This document shows positions 36,707 to 45,856 of a stretch of DNA of 64,000 bases, piece by piece. The position numbers were made by a program, and so were the translations under genes. Origin of the DNA: Ignavibacteria bacterium (GTDB taxonomy: Bacteria; Bacteroidota; Ignavibacteria; Tepidaquicellales; Tepidaquicellaceae); contig JADJAH010000009.1 in NCBI GenBank assembly GCA_016704345.1, positions 212,462 to 276,461 on the forward strand. Direction: 5' to 3'. Within the stretch, counting starts at the first letter, position 1. Every line of letters begins with the position of its first letter. Below the pieces are notes generated by a model. The model was not told the origin of the DNA. It was given only the letters and a program-made list of their open reading frames with translations, and searched no databases.

Positions 36707-38374
36707 CTATTTTACTAACATTAACTTTCTCACCCCTTTCAATTGTCCATCGGTACTCAAAGAGTAAAAATAGACTCCGCTTGCAAGTTCTGAAGCATTG
36801 AACTCAACCTCATAAACCCCCGGCACCTGTTTTTTTTCTACAAGTGTTCTCACTATTTGACCGGTCAGATCAAAAACATTCAACAAAGTTTCACCGCTTG
36901 TTTTCAATCTGTATTTGATCCTTGTATCTGGATTAAATGGATTGGGATAATTCTGTTCAAGCTCAAAGCTTTCTGTATTCAACTCTGAATTTCCCTGATT
37001 AACACTCACAGGGCTCTTTGTAAGTTTGTACTTTATCAATAAAATATCTGAGTTGTTTGAGTGAAAGCTCTTGGTTGTTCCGCATATTATGATCTCTCCG
37101 GATTGACTGCAATGCAGGTCGGAGAACCTGTCATCATCTTCAAGCGGCCCGTTGAATTCTGCTATTCCTATTTGCTGCCCAAGGCTGTTGTAAGCAACTG
37201 TAACAATATCATAAGTGGAGTCCTTCTCAAATGAAGAACCTGAAACGATCAAGTTGCCTTCAATATCAATACATATTCTCTCACCATAATCGTCAAGATT
37301 TGCCTGTCCATTGTACCTCCTCGTCCATACAGAATCGCCATTTCGGTTGTACTTCACTGTTGCAAAGTCAAAATAATTCCACTGGCCGCTGCTTTGACCG
37401 GTTGTGTAAACATTGTGATATTTATCTACTGCAAGATTATACGCACAGTCACGGTCATTGCCGCCGCCATCATATCTTCTAAGCCAAATTCGATTTCCGT
37501 TATTGTCGTATTTGATAGTCACGTACTTATAGCCATAGTAGAAAAACGGAGAGCCCCCTGTCTCCCCGGCAATATAAATATTCCCGGAATCATCAAGCTC
37601 TAGATCGGAGCTGTGCTCATACAATCCCGAATCGTAGATTCTCGTCCATAGTGTATCTCCCTGTGGTGAATATTTGACCAATGCAATGTCGTCGCTGCCG
37701 GCTCCATACTTATCGCCGCATGCATAAATATTTCCCTCCTTATCAACTGCCATATTGGAAGGAACAAAGTAGCTGATAAAATCCGCATACTTGCGCACCC
37801 ACAAATTTGTACCCGCTGAATCATATTTAAGGATCGTCATGCCCGCAATGAAATCATCACACCGCACAATAACATTTTCGTCATTGTCAGTTAATACTGT
37901 TACCACATCGATGAACCCATATGTGAAATCATTATATGTCCTTTCCCAGATCTTCTTCCCGTCTTTATCAAACTTCACTATTATTAACGGCCCCTCATAA
38001 TGCCCGGAACCCACAAGATAAAAGTTCTTATTTTTATCTCTTGTGAATGACTTACATATATCATCAGAGTAGTTAGGTCGGCTATATTTAGTTTCCCATT
38101 CCACCACTCCCGAAGATGTATATTTTATCAGCAAAAAATCATTTCTCGTACTTGAACTATAGCTATTTCCGGCAACATAAATGTTTCCCTCATCGTCAGT
38201 AATACACGAAGTTGCTGATTCCGAAAGTCCTTCAGGACCATCATAAACTCTTGTCCAAACAGCATTCAACTGAGCATTTGCCAATGAGAAAGAAATTGTT
38301 AGCAATATAAATTGAATGCCTAGCTGTGCGAATGAAATGAACCGACGGATTCTCAAATTTGAAGTCATTTTCAT
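36707..38374 (-). CDS. T9SS-secreted beta-propeller (SBBP-type) protein
   Basis: A 555-residue exported protein. After a signal peptide (about residues 1-34, ending SLANA) come repeats of about 55 residues with DDEGNIYVAGNSYSS, DKEGNIYACGDKYG and DDSGNIYIAGETGG, typical of SBBP beta-propeller units. The last 80 residues are a type A T9SS sorting domain (NYPNPFNPDTRIKY, VFDLTGQIVRTLVE, ELASGVYFYSL), which directs the folded protein through the outer membrane. A second T9SS cargo gene lies 34 bp upstream. The ligand or enzyme activity is unknown. Confidence 0.87.
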   Translation of the reverse strand: MKMTSNLRIRRFISFAQLGIQFILLTISFSLANAQLNAVWTRVYDGPEGLSESATSCITDDEGNIYVAGNSYSSSTRNDFLLIKYTSSGVVEWETKYSRPNYSDDICKSFTRDKNKNFYLVGSGHYEGPLIIVKFDKDGKKIWERTYNDFTYGFIDVVTVLTDNDENVIVRCDDFIAGMTILKYDSAGTNLWVRKYADFISYFVPSNMAVDKEGNIYACGDKYGAGSDDIALVKYSPQGDTLWTRIYDSGLYEHSSDLELDDSGNIYIAGETGGSPFFYYGYKYVTIKYDNNGNRIWLRRYDGGGNDRDCAYNLAVDKYHNVYTTGQSSGQWNYFDFATVKYNRNGDSVWTRRYNGQANLDDYGERICIDIEGNLIVSGSSFEKDSTYDIVTVAYNSLGQQIGIAEFNGPLEDDDRFSDLHCSQSGEIIICGTTKSFHSNNSDILLIKYKLTKSPVSVNQGNSELNTESFELEQNYPNPFNPDTRIKYRLKTSGETLLNVFDLTGQIVRTLVEKKQVPGVYEVEFNASELASGVYFYSLSTDGQLKGVRKLMLVK

Positions 38375-38408
38375 TTTTCAAATACTTTAACATTAATAGA
38401 TCATGTCA

Positions 38409-39908
38409 CTATTTCAAAAGCAACATCTTCATTGTTTTGACCTGCTCTCCGCTTTGAAGCCTGTAGAAGTACGCTCCGCTGGGGAGATTTCCCGAATTAA
38501 ATTCTTCGGAGTAAGTTCCCGGACTTAGCCTGGCTGAAATCAGCTCGGTGACTTCTCTGCCCAGCATGTCATATATTTTCAAACTGACTACTCCAGTTTC
38601 AATGATCTCGAACTTAATTGTTGTAGATGGATTGAATGGATTGGGATAGTTCTGATGCAAAATGAATTTTGCCGGCACATTCTCCGAATTGTTGCTTACA
38701 TTGATAACCGAGTTCACGCAGTTCTTCAACTCCGCTATGCTGTTAATATTTGACGTGCCGCGTTTGATTAAAGAAGTAGTGCTAAACTGAATCGTATCGA
38801 GCGATGGAACATTGCCGAAGATTGAACCGATGATGACATATCTTTCTCCCGGTAATGAATCTCTCCAACCTGTCTGCGTAACAGGATTACCGGAGAAGGC
38901 GAATTTCGTTGCCTGATTTGTGTATGGATTGATCCAGCTCTCACCCGATATCCTTAGACCGTGAAGCACTCTGTACATCTCGAGTGAATCTGTCGGGCAG
39001 TCGAAAGGACATCTCCATCGCGAGGCAAAATCGGCGCGGTTGTTTGAATGACCTTCTGCAGATTTTACTACTATACCGACTGCCGGCGGAATTGCTCCGT
39101 AGATCGGATCGGTTGGCGTTCCGTTGTATCCATAGACCAGGCCAAGCGCCGAGTCTGTGCCTGCCAAATCATTGTTGGATGTTCCGAGATCTATATCAGA
39201 AAAAATACCCGCACTGAAATCTGTCCACTGACTTCTGCCTTTGTTGATGATGCTCCACTCGTAATGAATCGCATCGGCGCACGGCGAATTTGCTCTCGCG
39301 TATGCATACATGTGCACTTCAGCGCGAAGCGGCAGAGTGGCGCTCAGGCTTTGAAGAGAGTCTCTGTATCCGTCATTGAAAGTGCAAAAAAGATTTTGGT
39401 CGCCTTTCATTACCGGATAGTCCGTGGGCGGTTCGTAAACTCCATTATTGTTCACATCTACCCACGGCGCTCCCTGATTAACGGGCCACTTGATCCACGG
39501 GTCTGAATCACCGCCTCCATTGGGAAACTGCGGAGATACTTTGTACATCCTGTAAAGTGAATCATCGAAGCCTTTCGGGCTTTGCGTCAAAAAGTCAAAG
39601 TATCCTGCTCTAAAGTTAGTATTGTAATATCCTTCAGAGACTCTTATCGAGTCGCTGACTTTACAACTTATCCAAAGCCCGCTGAAATATATTGCGTAAG
39701 TATTGGATTCTTTCGGCCAGCTGAATCCTGCTACTCCGCCGTTACCTCTGTCAAACATTCCGGCATCCCAAACGTATGTCCTTATGTTATTTGCATCGAG
39801 CGATCTGTAAGTGATTCCTCTTTCTTCAGGCATGTCTCTGAAAAATACAACACCTGAGATAAGCATAACAATCATTAACATGCCTGCTAGTTTCAAATTC
39901 GTTTTCAT
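38409..39908 (-). CDS. T9SS-secreted protein of unknown function
   Basis: A 499-residue protein with an N-terminal hydrophobic signal (MKTNLKLAGMLMIVMLISGVVFF) and a C-terminal type A T9SS sorting domain (NYPNPFNPSTTIKFEI, KIYDMLGREVTELI, LPSGAYFYRLQSG). The middle of about 380 residues contains phrases such as GLWISCKVSDSIRVSEGYY, WVDVNNNGVYEPPTDYP and EWSIINKGRSQWTDFSAGIFSD, seen in uncharacterised surface proteins of Ignavibacteria-like bacteria. No catalytic motif was recognised. It is co-directional with the next T9SS gene. Confidence 0.82.
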   Translation of the reverse strand: MKTNLKLAGMLMIVMLISGVVFFRDMPEERGITYRSLDANNIRTYVWDAGMFDRGNGGVAGFSWPKESNTYAIYFSGLWISCKVSDSIRVSEGYYNTNFRAGYFDFLTQSPKGFDDSLYRMYKVSPQFPNGGGDSDPWIKWPVNQGAPWVDVNNNGVYEPPTDYPVMKGDQNLFCTFNDGYRDSLQSLSATLPLRAEVHMYAYARANSPCADAIHYEWSIINKGRSQWTDFSAGIFSDIDLGTSNNDLAGTDSALGLVYGYNGTPTDPIYGAIPPAVGIVVKSAEGHSNNRADFASRWRCPFDCPTDSLEMYRVLHGLRISGESWINPYTNQATKFAFSGNPVTQTGWRDSLPGERYVIIGSIFGNVPSLDTIQFSTTSLIKRGTSNINSIAELKNCVNSVINVSNNSENVPAKFILHQNYPNPFNPSTTIKFEIIETGVVSLKIYDMLGREVTELISARLSPGTYSEEFNSGNLPSGAYFYRLQSGEQVKTMKMLLLK

Positions 39909-40423
39909 TGTAAATTCCTCCTTGTATTCGAGCGTGATTATTCCGCTTTTGATAGAAACTAGTTGAAATCATTATATCTGTCAAAGATTTCTTTTTGAGT
40001 TTTCCCAATTTTTTCGAGGTCATTTTGAATAGGAATATTTGTGGAAAGTGTGAATTTGAATTGGTATTAAAGATTTTGGGGCGTTTTTTCCCGGACAAGA
40101 TTTTCTATTTTCCCTGAAATTTCGATGCAAGAAATTTCAGTTTTTTCAACCTTTGTCCCAACCTCCCTGCTTACCAGAATGCAATCCACACTTCATTGGC
40201 GAGTGGGCAGGCAGGCCGATTGGGAGCGTCTTATTCGAATTAAACAGAAGCTGTTTCAAAGCGTATCTATTAAAGGAGCAATACGACGAAAAATGTGCTT
40301 TGCACTTCTAAAAATAGATTCTTCGCTTCGCTCAGAATGACAAAAGTTAGTTTTGAGACAACCACTAGTTAGTATAAAATAGCCGCCACCAAACCATCTG
40401 CGGCAACAATATTCTTACTTTTC
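39909..40423. repeat. Intergenic region with degenerate dispersed repeats
   Basis: No gene is supported. About 40163-40217 contains a weakened copy of the cctgcctgcc...gggcaggcaggc inverted repeat also found at 48.81-48.86 kb. About 40247-40363 looks like a worn copy of the MITE-like element at 55.2 kb, with gaagctgtttcaaa at the left and gttttgagacaacc at the right. The phrase cttcgctcagaatgac near 40325 is a dispersed repeat. Confidence 0.5.
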
Positions 40424-40445
40424 TCTTACAATCTTTTGACAATCA
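40424..40445 (+). promoter_or_regulatory. Promoter-like box before the lipid cluster
   Basis: The sequence ttacaatcttttgacaatca recurs with two changes at 44356-44379, before the second half of the cluster. It contains ttttgaca, which suits a -35/-33 region. About 20 bp further, ttttgttttaagtagaat could supply the other box. Shared control of the two units is likely. Confidence 0.5.
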
Positions 40446-40488
40446 TCACTTTTGTTTTAAGTAGAATTGTACAAGATAAGATTGAAAG

Positions 40489-41412
40489 ATGTCAGCAATT
40501 AAAACTCACATAATATTTAACCCTTTAGCCGCAGGTGGTAGAGCCGGTAAAAATAAGAGCAAGATCATTTCTGAATTACATCACCAATTAGGGAATTGTT
40601 TTGATGTTTCTGAAACGCATTCAATTAATGATGCAACAAGTATCACCATCGAAGCAATCTCTGCGGGATACAATTTAATAATTGCAGTCGGCGGTGACGG
40701 CACTCTAAATCAGGTCGTCAATGGTTTTATTCAAACAGGTTCTTACAATGAACATCAAACCCGGCTTGGAGTCATAAGCTTTGGAACCGGTCAGGGCTTT
40801 GCACAAAGTATTGGCTTGCCAAAAGATATCAAATCACAGATCACCGTCATAAAGAATGATACTTCGAAATTGGTGGATATAGGAAAGATCTCTTTTGAAA
40901 ATGGTCAAGCCGCAAAATATTTTCTGAATGAATTGCAATTTGGAATAGGCGGAACATTGTGCAAGAATATCTCCACTGTCACTAAGATGATGCTTGGGAG
41001 ATTTGCCTTTGGTTTTGAAGCAGTTAAGACTCTATTAAGATATGAAGCTGAAGAAATTCAGATGACGATCAATGAAAGATCCGTTTCGGAAAAAGCTATA
41101 GGAGTTGTAATCTCAAATGGGGCTTTTACAGGCGGCGGCATGAGGTTAACGCCTGATGCAATGATTGATGACGGTTTGTTGGATGTTCTGGTGATTGAAG
41201 AAATGCCGCTGTTGAAAAGATTGAACAGCTTCTCAAAAATTTACTCGGGAAGGCACATTGGCAATCGCGCATTCAAATTATTCAAGACAAGGGAAATAAG
41301 ATTCGGTTACAGCAATGGTTTGTCTGCTGAAGCTGATGGAGAGCTGATTTTAAACAAATGCATTTCTGCTGAAATAATACCTTCAGCAATTAGAGTAATC
41401 TCAAAAAATTAA
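40489..41412 (+). CDS. Diacylglycerol-kinase-like lipid kinase (YegS/BmrU family)
   Basis: A 307-residue protein of the DAGK catalytic family. The nucleotide motif GGDGTLNQVVNGF (68-80) and FGTGQGFAQSIGL are typical, and the start IIFNPLAAGGRAGKN is the standard first strand. It should phosphorylate a lipid such as diacylglycerol, or act on a related polyprenol or sphingoid base. The next gene encodes BtaA, which uses diacylglycerol as acceptor, so the two share a substrate. It is the first gene of the cluster, 10 bp before the fusion gene. Confidence 0.87.
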   Translation: MSAIKTHIIFNPLAAGGRAGKNKSKIISELHHQLGNCFDVSETHSINDATSITIEAISAGYNLIIAVGGDGTLNQVVNGFIQTGSYNEHQTRLGVISFGTGQGFAQSIGLPKDIKSQITVIKNDTSKLVDIGKISFENGQAAKYFLNELQFGIGGTLCKNISTVTKMMLGRFAFGFEAVKTLLRYEAEEIQMTINERSVSEKAIGVVISNGAFTGGGMRLTPDAMIDDGLLDVLVIEEMPLLKRLNSFSKIYSGRHIGNRAFKLFKTREIRFGYSNGLSAEADGELILNKCISAEIIPSAIRVISKN

Positions 41413-41422
41413 GGAGACTAAA

Positions 41423-43287
41423 ATGAAAACCGTATCAAGACTTTTGAGATATGAATTTGAAGCAAGGATATTTGTATCGTTCTTCATCGTCGCTTTGGCT
41501 TGCATCATCTCAGTTGTATTTTTCAGCAGGTCCTCACCACTTTATGCTGCAATCTTTGGAGTTGTTGGTCTGGAAAAATATTCATCGCTTATGTTCCTGT
41601 TTGCATCTGCTTTGTTAATATTGACTTCGGTGCTGAGAATTTGGTCAGGTAGTCTGCTCTCTTCCAAGACTGTGATGTCGTTCAAGGTTCAGAGTGATTC
41701 ACTAGTAATATCCGGGCCTTATTTACTTGTGCGCAATCCGATCTATTTCGCTGATCTTCTCTCCTTGATTGCATTCAGTCTATTCCTCCCTCTCCCGGGC
41801 ATTCTCATACCCATACTCTTCTGGATTCATTACATGCGATTGATAAAGTATGAGGAGATTGCATTCAGTAACATTCATCCTGCAAGCTATGAACATTATC
41901 TTGAAGATGTTCCCAGACTAATTCCGACTCATTATAGTTTTACGGGTTTCTTAAAAAGTAAACCGCAAATAATTTTAAGCAAGGATGGGATCAGACATAA
42001 TGCATTGTACTGTTTATTTGTGCCCGGTTTCATAGTTGGATTTTTTACTGAATCATTTCTGATTGTTATACTCACAGGAATTGCCGGCGTTGTTGACTGG
42101 GCAATAGTTCACACCAAGATTGGTCTGCCCAAGACTTCCAAAAAGCAAAAGCCGAGCAAAGTGTTCAATGGTGTTCTATACTCACAATGCTGGGAAGATC
42201 CGCAAATTGACAGGGAAGCATTCAATATTCAGAAAGATGATGTTGTATTTTCAATTACTTCAGGAGGGTGCAATCTTCTCAGTTTTCTAATTGATGATCC
42301 CAAAACTGTGATTGCATTAGATCTGAATCCACACCAGAATTATTTGCTGGAATTGAAGATGGCAGCTTTCAGATTCCTGTCTTACGACAGCATGCTAAGA
42401 TTCATTGGAGTAAGAGAGTGCAGCAACAGAATAATGAATTATGGATTTTTAAGATCAGTACTCCCTAAGCTTGCACAGAATTATTGGGATAACAACTTAC
42501 AGATGATAGAACAAGGAATCATTCATTGCGGCCGGTACGAAGATTACATGAAACTGCTGAGGCAGGGCTTAAGAATGATTATCAGCGAAAGAACGATTAG
42601 ACTATTTTTTGAAACGGATGATGTTAAAAAGAGGAAGTTACTTTTTGAAAGTGAGTGGGACAACCGAAGATGGAAATTTTTTACGAAAGTATTACTTAGC
42701 CGCAAGACTATGAGCCTGTTGTTTGACAAAGCGTTCTTCAAATATCTGAAAACAGATTTTTCATTCGGAGAACATTTCACCGAAAAGTGAAGGAAGCATT
42801 GACTCAACTTCCAACAAAAGAGAACTACTTCCTACGATATATATTGTTGGGTAAGTATGATGAGAACCATCTTCCGCCATACTTAAGAAGAGAACACTTC
42901 GAAACAATAAAGAGCAGATTAAACAGAGTAAGGATTGTGACCGGCAGTTGCGATAGCTACTTCTCACAAATCCCGGATAATTCGATTACTAAATTCAACT
43001 TTACAAATGTATTTGAATGGATGTCGGAAGAGGCGTTCATGTCACTTCTCAATGAAACAGTTCGCGTTGCAAAAGATGACTCTGTAATTACCTATAGAAA
43101 TCTTTTGGTTCCCCGAAAGCATCCGGACTCACTTTCAATCAGCATACATTCTGAAGATGAATTTGCCGAGCAACTTCACAGGAAAGATTTGTCCTTCATC
43201 TATGACAGCTACATTGTTGAAAGAATTAATAAACAAGAAATCACATGTGCTACAGAGTTGTTAGAGTATCGACTGGCAAAGAGCTGA
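41423..43287 (+). CDS. btaA: Methyltransferase-BtaA fusion (DUF3419), frameshifted near 42786
   Basis: The N-terminal part (about 200 residues) is membrane-bound with the phospholipid/isoprenylcysteine methyltransferase signature GPYLLVRNPIYFADLL and YEEIAFSNIHPASYEHY. Two more hydrophobic segments follow. The rest (from about residue 245) is BtaA: YSQCWEDPQIDREAF, SITSGGCNLLSFLIDD and VIALDLNPHQNYLLELKMA. BtaA transfers the 3-amino-3-carboxypropyl group of SAM to diacylglycerol. The frame stops at 42790, but the domain goes on in another frame (GTG at 42787; NFTNVFEWM) to 43287. One more G at gaaaagtgaagg rejoins them. Alternatively the GTGA overlap gives two coupled subunits. A methyltransferase fused to BtaA is not the known BtaA/BtaB arrangement. 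Confidence 0.8.
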
Positions 43288-44350
43288 ATGATTTTATCGG
43301 TCTCCCGTTTGAGATTTACAAACATAACAAACATTGGGTAGCATCGATAAGATCAGAACTGAAGAGACTTCTTGATCCGAAAAGGAATCCTTATTTCAAA
43401 GGCGCAACATTAGTTCTCTTCAATTGCTATAGGGACAAAAGAATACAAGCAAGGATCTCACTTTCTGTTAATGAAGCTTACAACAGCAAAGCCCTTGTGA
43501 AGACCGGCTTCTTTGGATTCTTTGAGGCATTCAATGAACCGGCCCCTGTGAAGTTATTACTCGATGAAGTAAAGAACTATTGCCGGGAAGAAAAAATTTT
43601 GCGGCTTGAAGGACCTTTCAATCCGAATCTGTATTCAGAACTGGGAATGCTTTGCAGCAGCTTTGATTCTCCTCAGACATTTTTTCAGACATACAATCCC
43701 GAATATTACAACTCCTTATTAAAAGAAAATGGATTCAAAGTACTTGAGATCCTGCACACAAGGATCAACAAAAATTCTTCGGGATACTTTAATGAAAAAT
43801 TCAAGAAGCCCTGTGAGCTTCGGACTAAGGAGCTGGTTGTTCGTGATTTTGATAAAAAAAATTCTGAAAGAGATCTGGAGCATTTGCGAAACATATACAA
43901 CGATGTATTCGCTGAGAATTGGCACTTCACTCAAGTAAGCAAAGAAGAATATTTGTTTGTATCAAAACATCTGAGTCTTGTCACTCCGCCTGAGCTGATC
44001 AAATTTGTAGAAAATAAAAATGAACCCATAGCGGCTGTTCAATTTGCACTTGATGTGAATCCGTTGCTTAGAAAGTTCAACGGCAGAAGAAATCCTGTCA
44101 GGTATCTTGAGCTTCTGGCAAAAAGAAAAAAATAGATCGAGTGCTAATTTTTGCTGTCGGCATAAAGAAAGAATTTCGAAACTCACGGGTTGCAGATCTG
44201 CTATTCAAGGCTACGGTTGAGGTTGGAAGAAAGTATAATATTCTTGAAGCTACCTGGATGTATGATAACAACAAAGTCGCAATTTCGCTTGCAGTAAAGC
44301 TCGGACTGGTAAGAGATAAAGAGTTCTGCATTTATTGCTGTGATGTATGA
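43245..44350 (+). CDS. GNAT-like N-acyltransferase, frameshifted near 44130
   Basis: Two frames, 43245-44135 and 44141-44350, are one protein of about 368 residues when one A is added to the A7 run at 44130: LLAKRKK then joins IDRVLIFAVGIKKEFRNSRV. The N-terminal LPFEIYKHNKHWVASIRSEL and LLDPKRNPYFKGA, and the C-terminal acyl-CoA-binding strand with RNSRVADLLFKATVEVGR, belong to a family of long N-acetyltransferases. Its target is unknown. In this cluster, acylating an amino-lipid head group or intermediate is a natural guess. The start overlaps the BtaA end by 43 bp, so a later start is possible. A poly-A slip could also be a natural transcription slip. Confidence 0.7.
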
Positions 44351-44355
44351 AAAGA

Positions 44356-44379
44356 TTCTTACAACCTTTTGACAATTCA
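44356..44379 (+). promoter_or_regulatory. Second copy of the lipid-cluster promoter-like box
   Basis: ttcttacaaccttttgacaattca differs from the box at 40424-40445 at only a few bases. It lies 43-66 bp before the decarboxylase start and is followed by ttttgtaatag, which could be the proximal box. Confidence 0.5.
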
Positions 44380-44422
44380 ATGACAAATCAATTCATGCTT
44401 TACATCATTTTTGTAATAGAAA

Positions 44423-45856
44423 ATGATAAACACAAATCTAATGAAACTATCTGATAACATACTGACACCTGCAGACTTTGGATTGAAATCAAATCCGACA
44501 AATGAGCTTCTGCTGAATAGATACAAGCTTTCAGACCTGGCTGATGAATTTGGCACGCCACTTTATGTTCTTGATGTAAAGAGTCTGACAGAAAGAGCGA
44601 AACAATTCAGACACTGTGTTTCTTCAAACTTACTGTTCACCTCCCGTGTATTCTATCCCATCAAATGCAACTCGGTTCCCGCGGTACTAAGAGCCGTAAA
44701 GAATGCCGGACTTTCAGCAGAAGCAATGACTGATTTCGAACTTGATCTCGCCATATACTGCGGTTTCGAACCTTCCGACATCATAGTAAACGGACCTTGC
44801 AAGACCGAAAGCTTTTTGCGAAAGTGTTTGGAATACAAAGTTCATTTGATCGTCATTGATTCGATAAGCGAACTGAAAAATCTTATCAGAATCCAGAAAG
44901 AGATACCGGTACAAATTGACGTGCTTCTGCGGGTCAATCCGGATTTCGTGCCAAAGGATTTGAACAAGAACAGTGCAACCGGAAGCAGACAAAGTTCTTT
45001 TGGAATGAACGAAGAAGAAATTCTCCGTGCACTCGCAATATTGAAAAGCCATCCGAATCTGAGATTTCAGGGAATCCACTTTCATATAGGAACTGGGATC
45101 AGAAATCCGGAAACATATTCGGAAGTCATCAGGAAACTTCACAGGCTATTCGGCAACATTCAATCTGCAGGAGTCGAGATCAGAATTGTTGATGTCGGCG
45201 GTGGGTTTGCCTCAATGACAACGAGAGAGTTGTCTCCATTTGAAATGATGGCGTCCCAGGCAATCAGTAGTTATCAATTGAAATTCAAACAACAAATGTT
45301 CAGCACTTGTGAAGAATATCTGCAGGAAATTTTCTTAGCGATGAGTGAATTCTTTGGTTCTGATATGCCGACGATCTACTTTGAACCGGGAAGATGCCTT
45401 GTTAGTCCGGCTCAGACATTGTTGTTAAGGGTTCACAGAATCAAGGAGAGAAACGGAATGAAGTGGTTGATCACAGACGGAGGGTTGGGAACAATCACAA
45501 TGCCAACCTATTATGAATATCATGAAATGTTTTTATGCAACGAATTCAACAGAGTACCGAAGGAAGTCGTTACAATTACCGGTCCATGCTGCTTTGCATC
45601 AGACCTTATCTACAAAAATAAGTTGCTACCGAGAGTAAATGAGGGAGAGGTTTTGGCGCTTATGGATACCGGTGCATATTTTAACTCACTGGAATCGTCT
45701 TTCAATTTTTATAAACCTGCAATTGTAGCCGTAAACGGAGCTGATTGCAAGATCGTGCGCAGAAGAGAAACTTTCTCCGACATGATTCAAAGAGATGAAA
45801 GTTCATTGTCTGCACACAAGGAGAAGTATCATGAAATTTGCATTAGTCAGGAATGA
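44423..45856 (+). CDS. Fold-type III PLP amino acid decarboxylase
   Basis: A 477-residue enzyme of the ornithine/diaminopimelate decarboxylase family. The PLP lysine is K81 in FYPIKCNSVPAVL, HFHIGTG near 213 corresponds to the HxGS phosphate site, EPGRCL near 326 is the second phosphate-binding motif, and the catalytic cysteine and substrate aspartate are seen in GPCCFASD. The substrate cannot be read from sequence. Unlike lysine-pathway LysA, it lies in a lipid cluster, so it may decarboxylate the amino-carboxyl head group or make an amine for it. The 3' end overlaps the next gene by 26 bp. Confidence 0.85.
   Translation: MINTNLMKLSDNILTPADFGLKSNPTNELLLNRYKLSDLADEFGTPLYVLDVKSLTERAKQFRHCVSSNLLFTSRVFYPIKCNSVPAVLRAVKNAGLSAEAMTDFELDLAIYCGFEPSDIIVNGPCKTESFLRKCLEYKVHLIVIDSISELKNLIRIQKEIPVQIDVLLRVNPDFVPKDLNKNSATGSRQSSFGMNEEEILRALAILKSHPNLRFQGIHFHIGTGIRNPETYSEVIRKLHRLFGNIQSAGVEIRIVDVGGGFASMTTRELSPFEMMASQAISSYQLKFKQQMFSTCEEYLQEIFLAMSEFFGSDMPTIYFEPGRCLVSPAQTLLLRVHRIKERNGMKWLITDGGLGTITMPTYYEYHEMFLCNEFNRVPKEVVTITGPCCFASDLIYKNKLLPRVNEGEVLALMDTGAYFNSLESSFNFYKPAIVAVNGADCKIVRRRETFSDMIQRDESSLSAHKEKYHEICISQE

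Noticed and set aside
44423..45856. Lysine-pathway diaminopimelate decarboxylase (lysA)
   Set aside because: Motifs fit the superfamily, but the neighbours are lipid enzymes and an exporter, and no dap genes are present.
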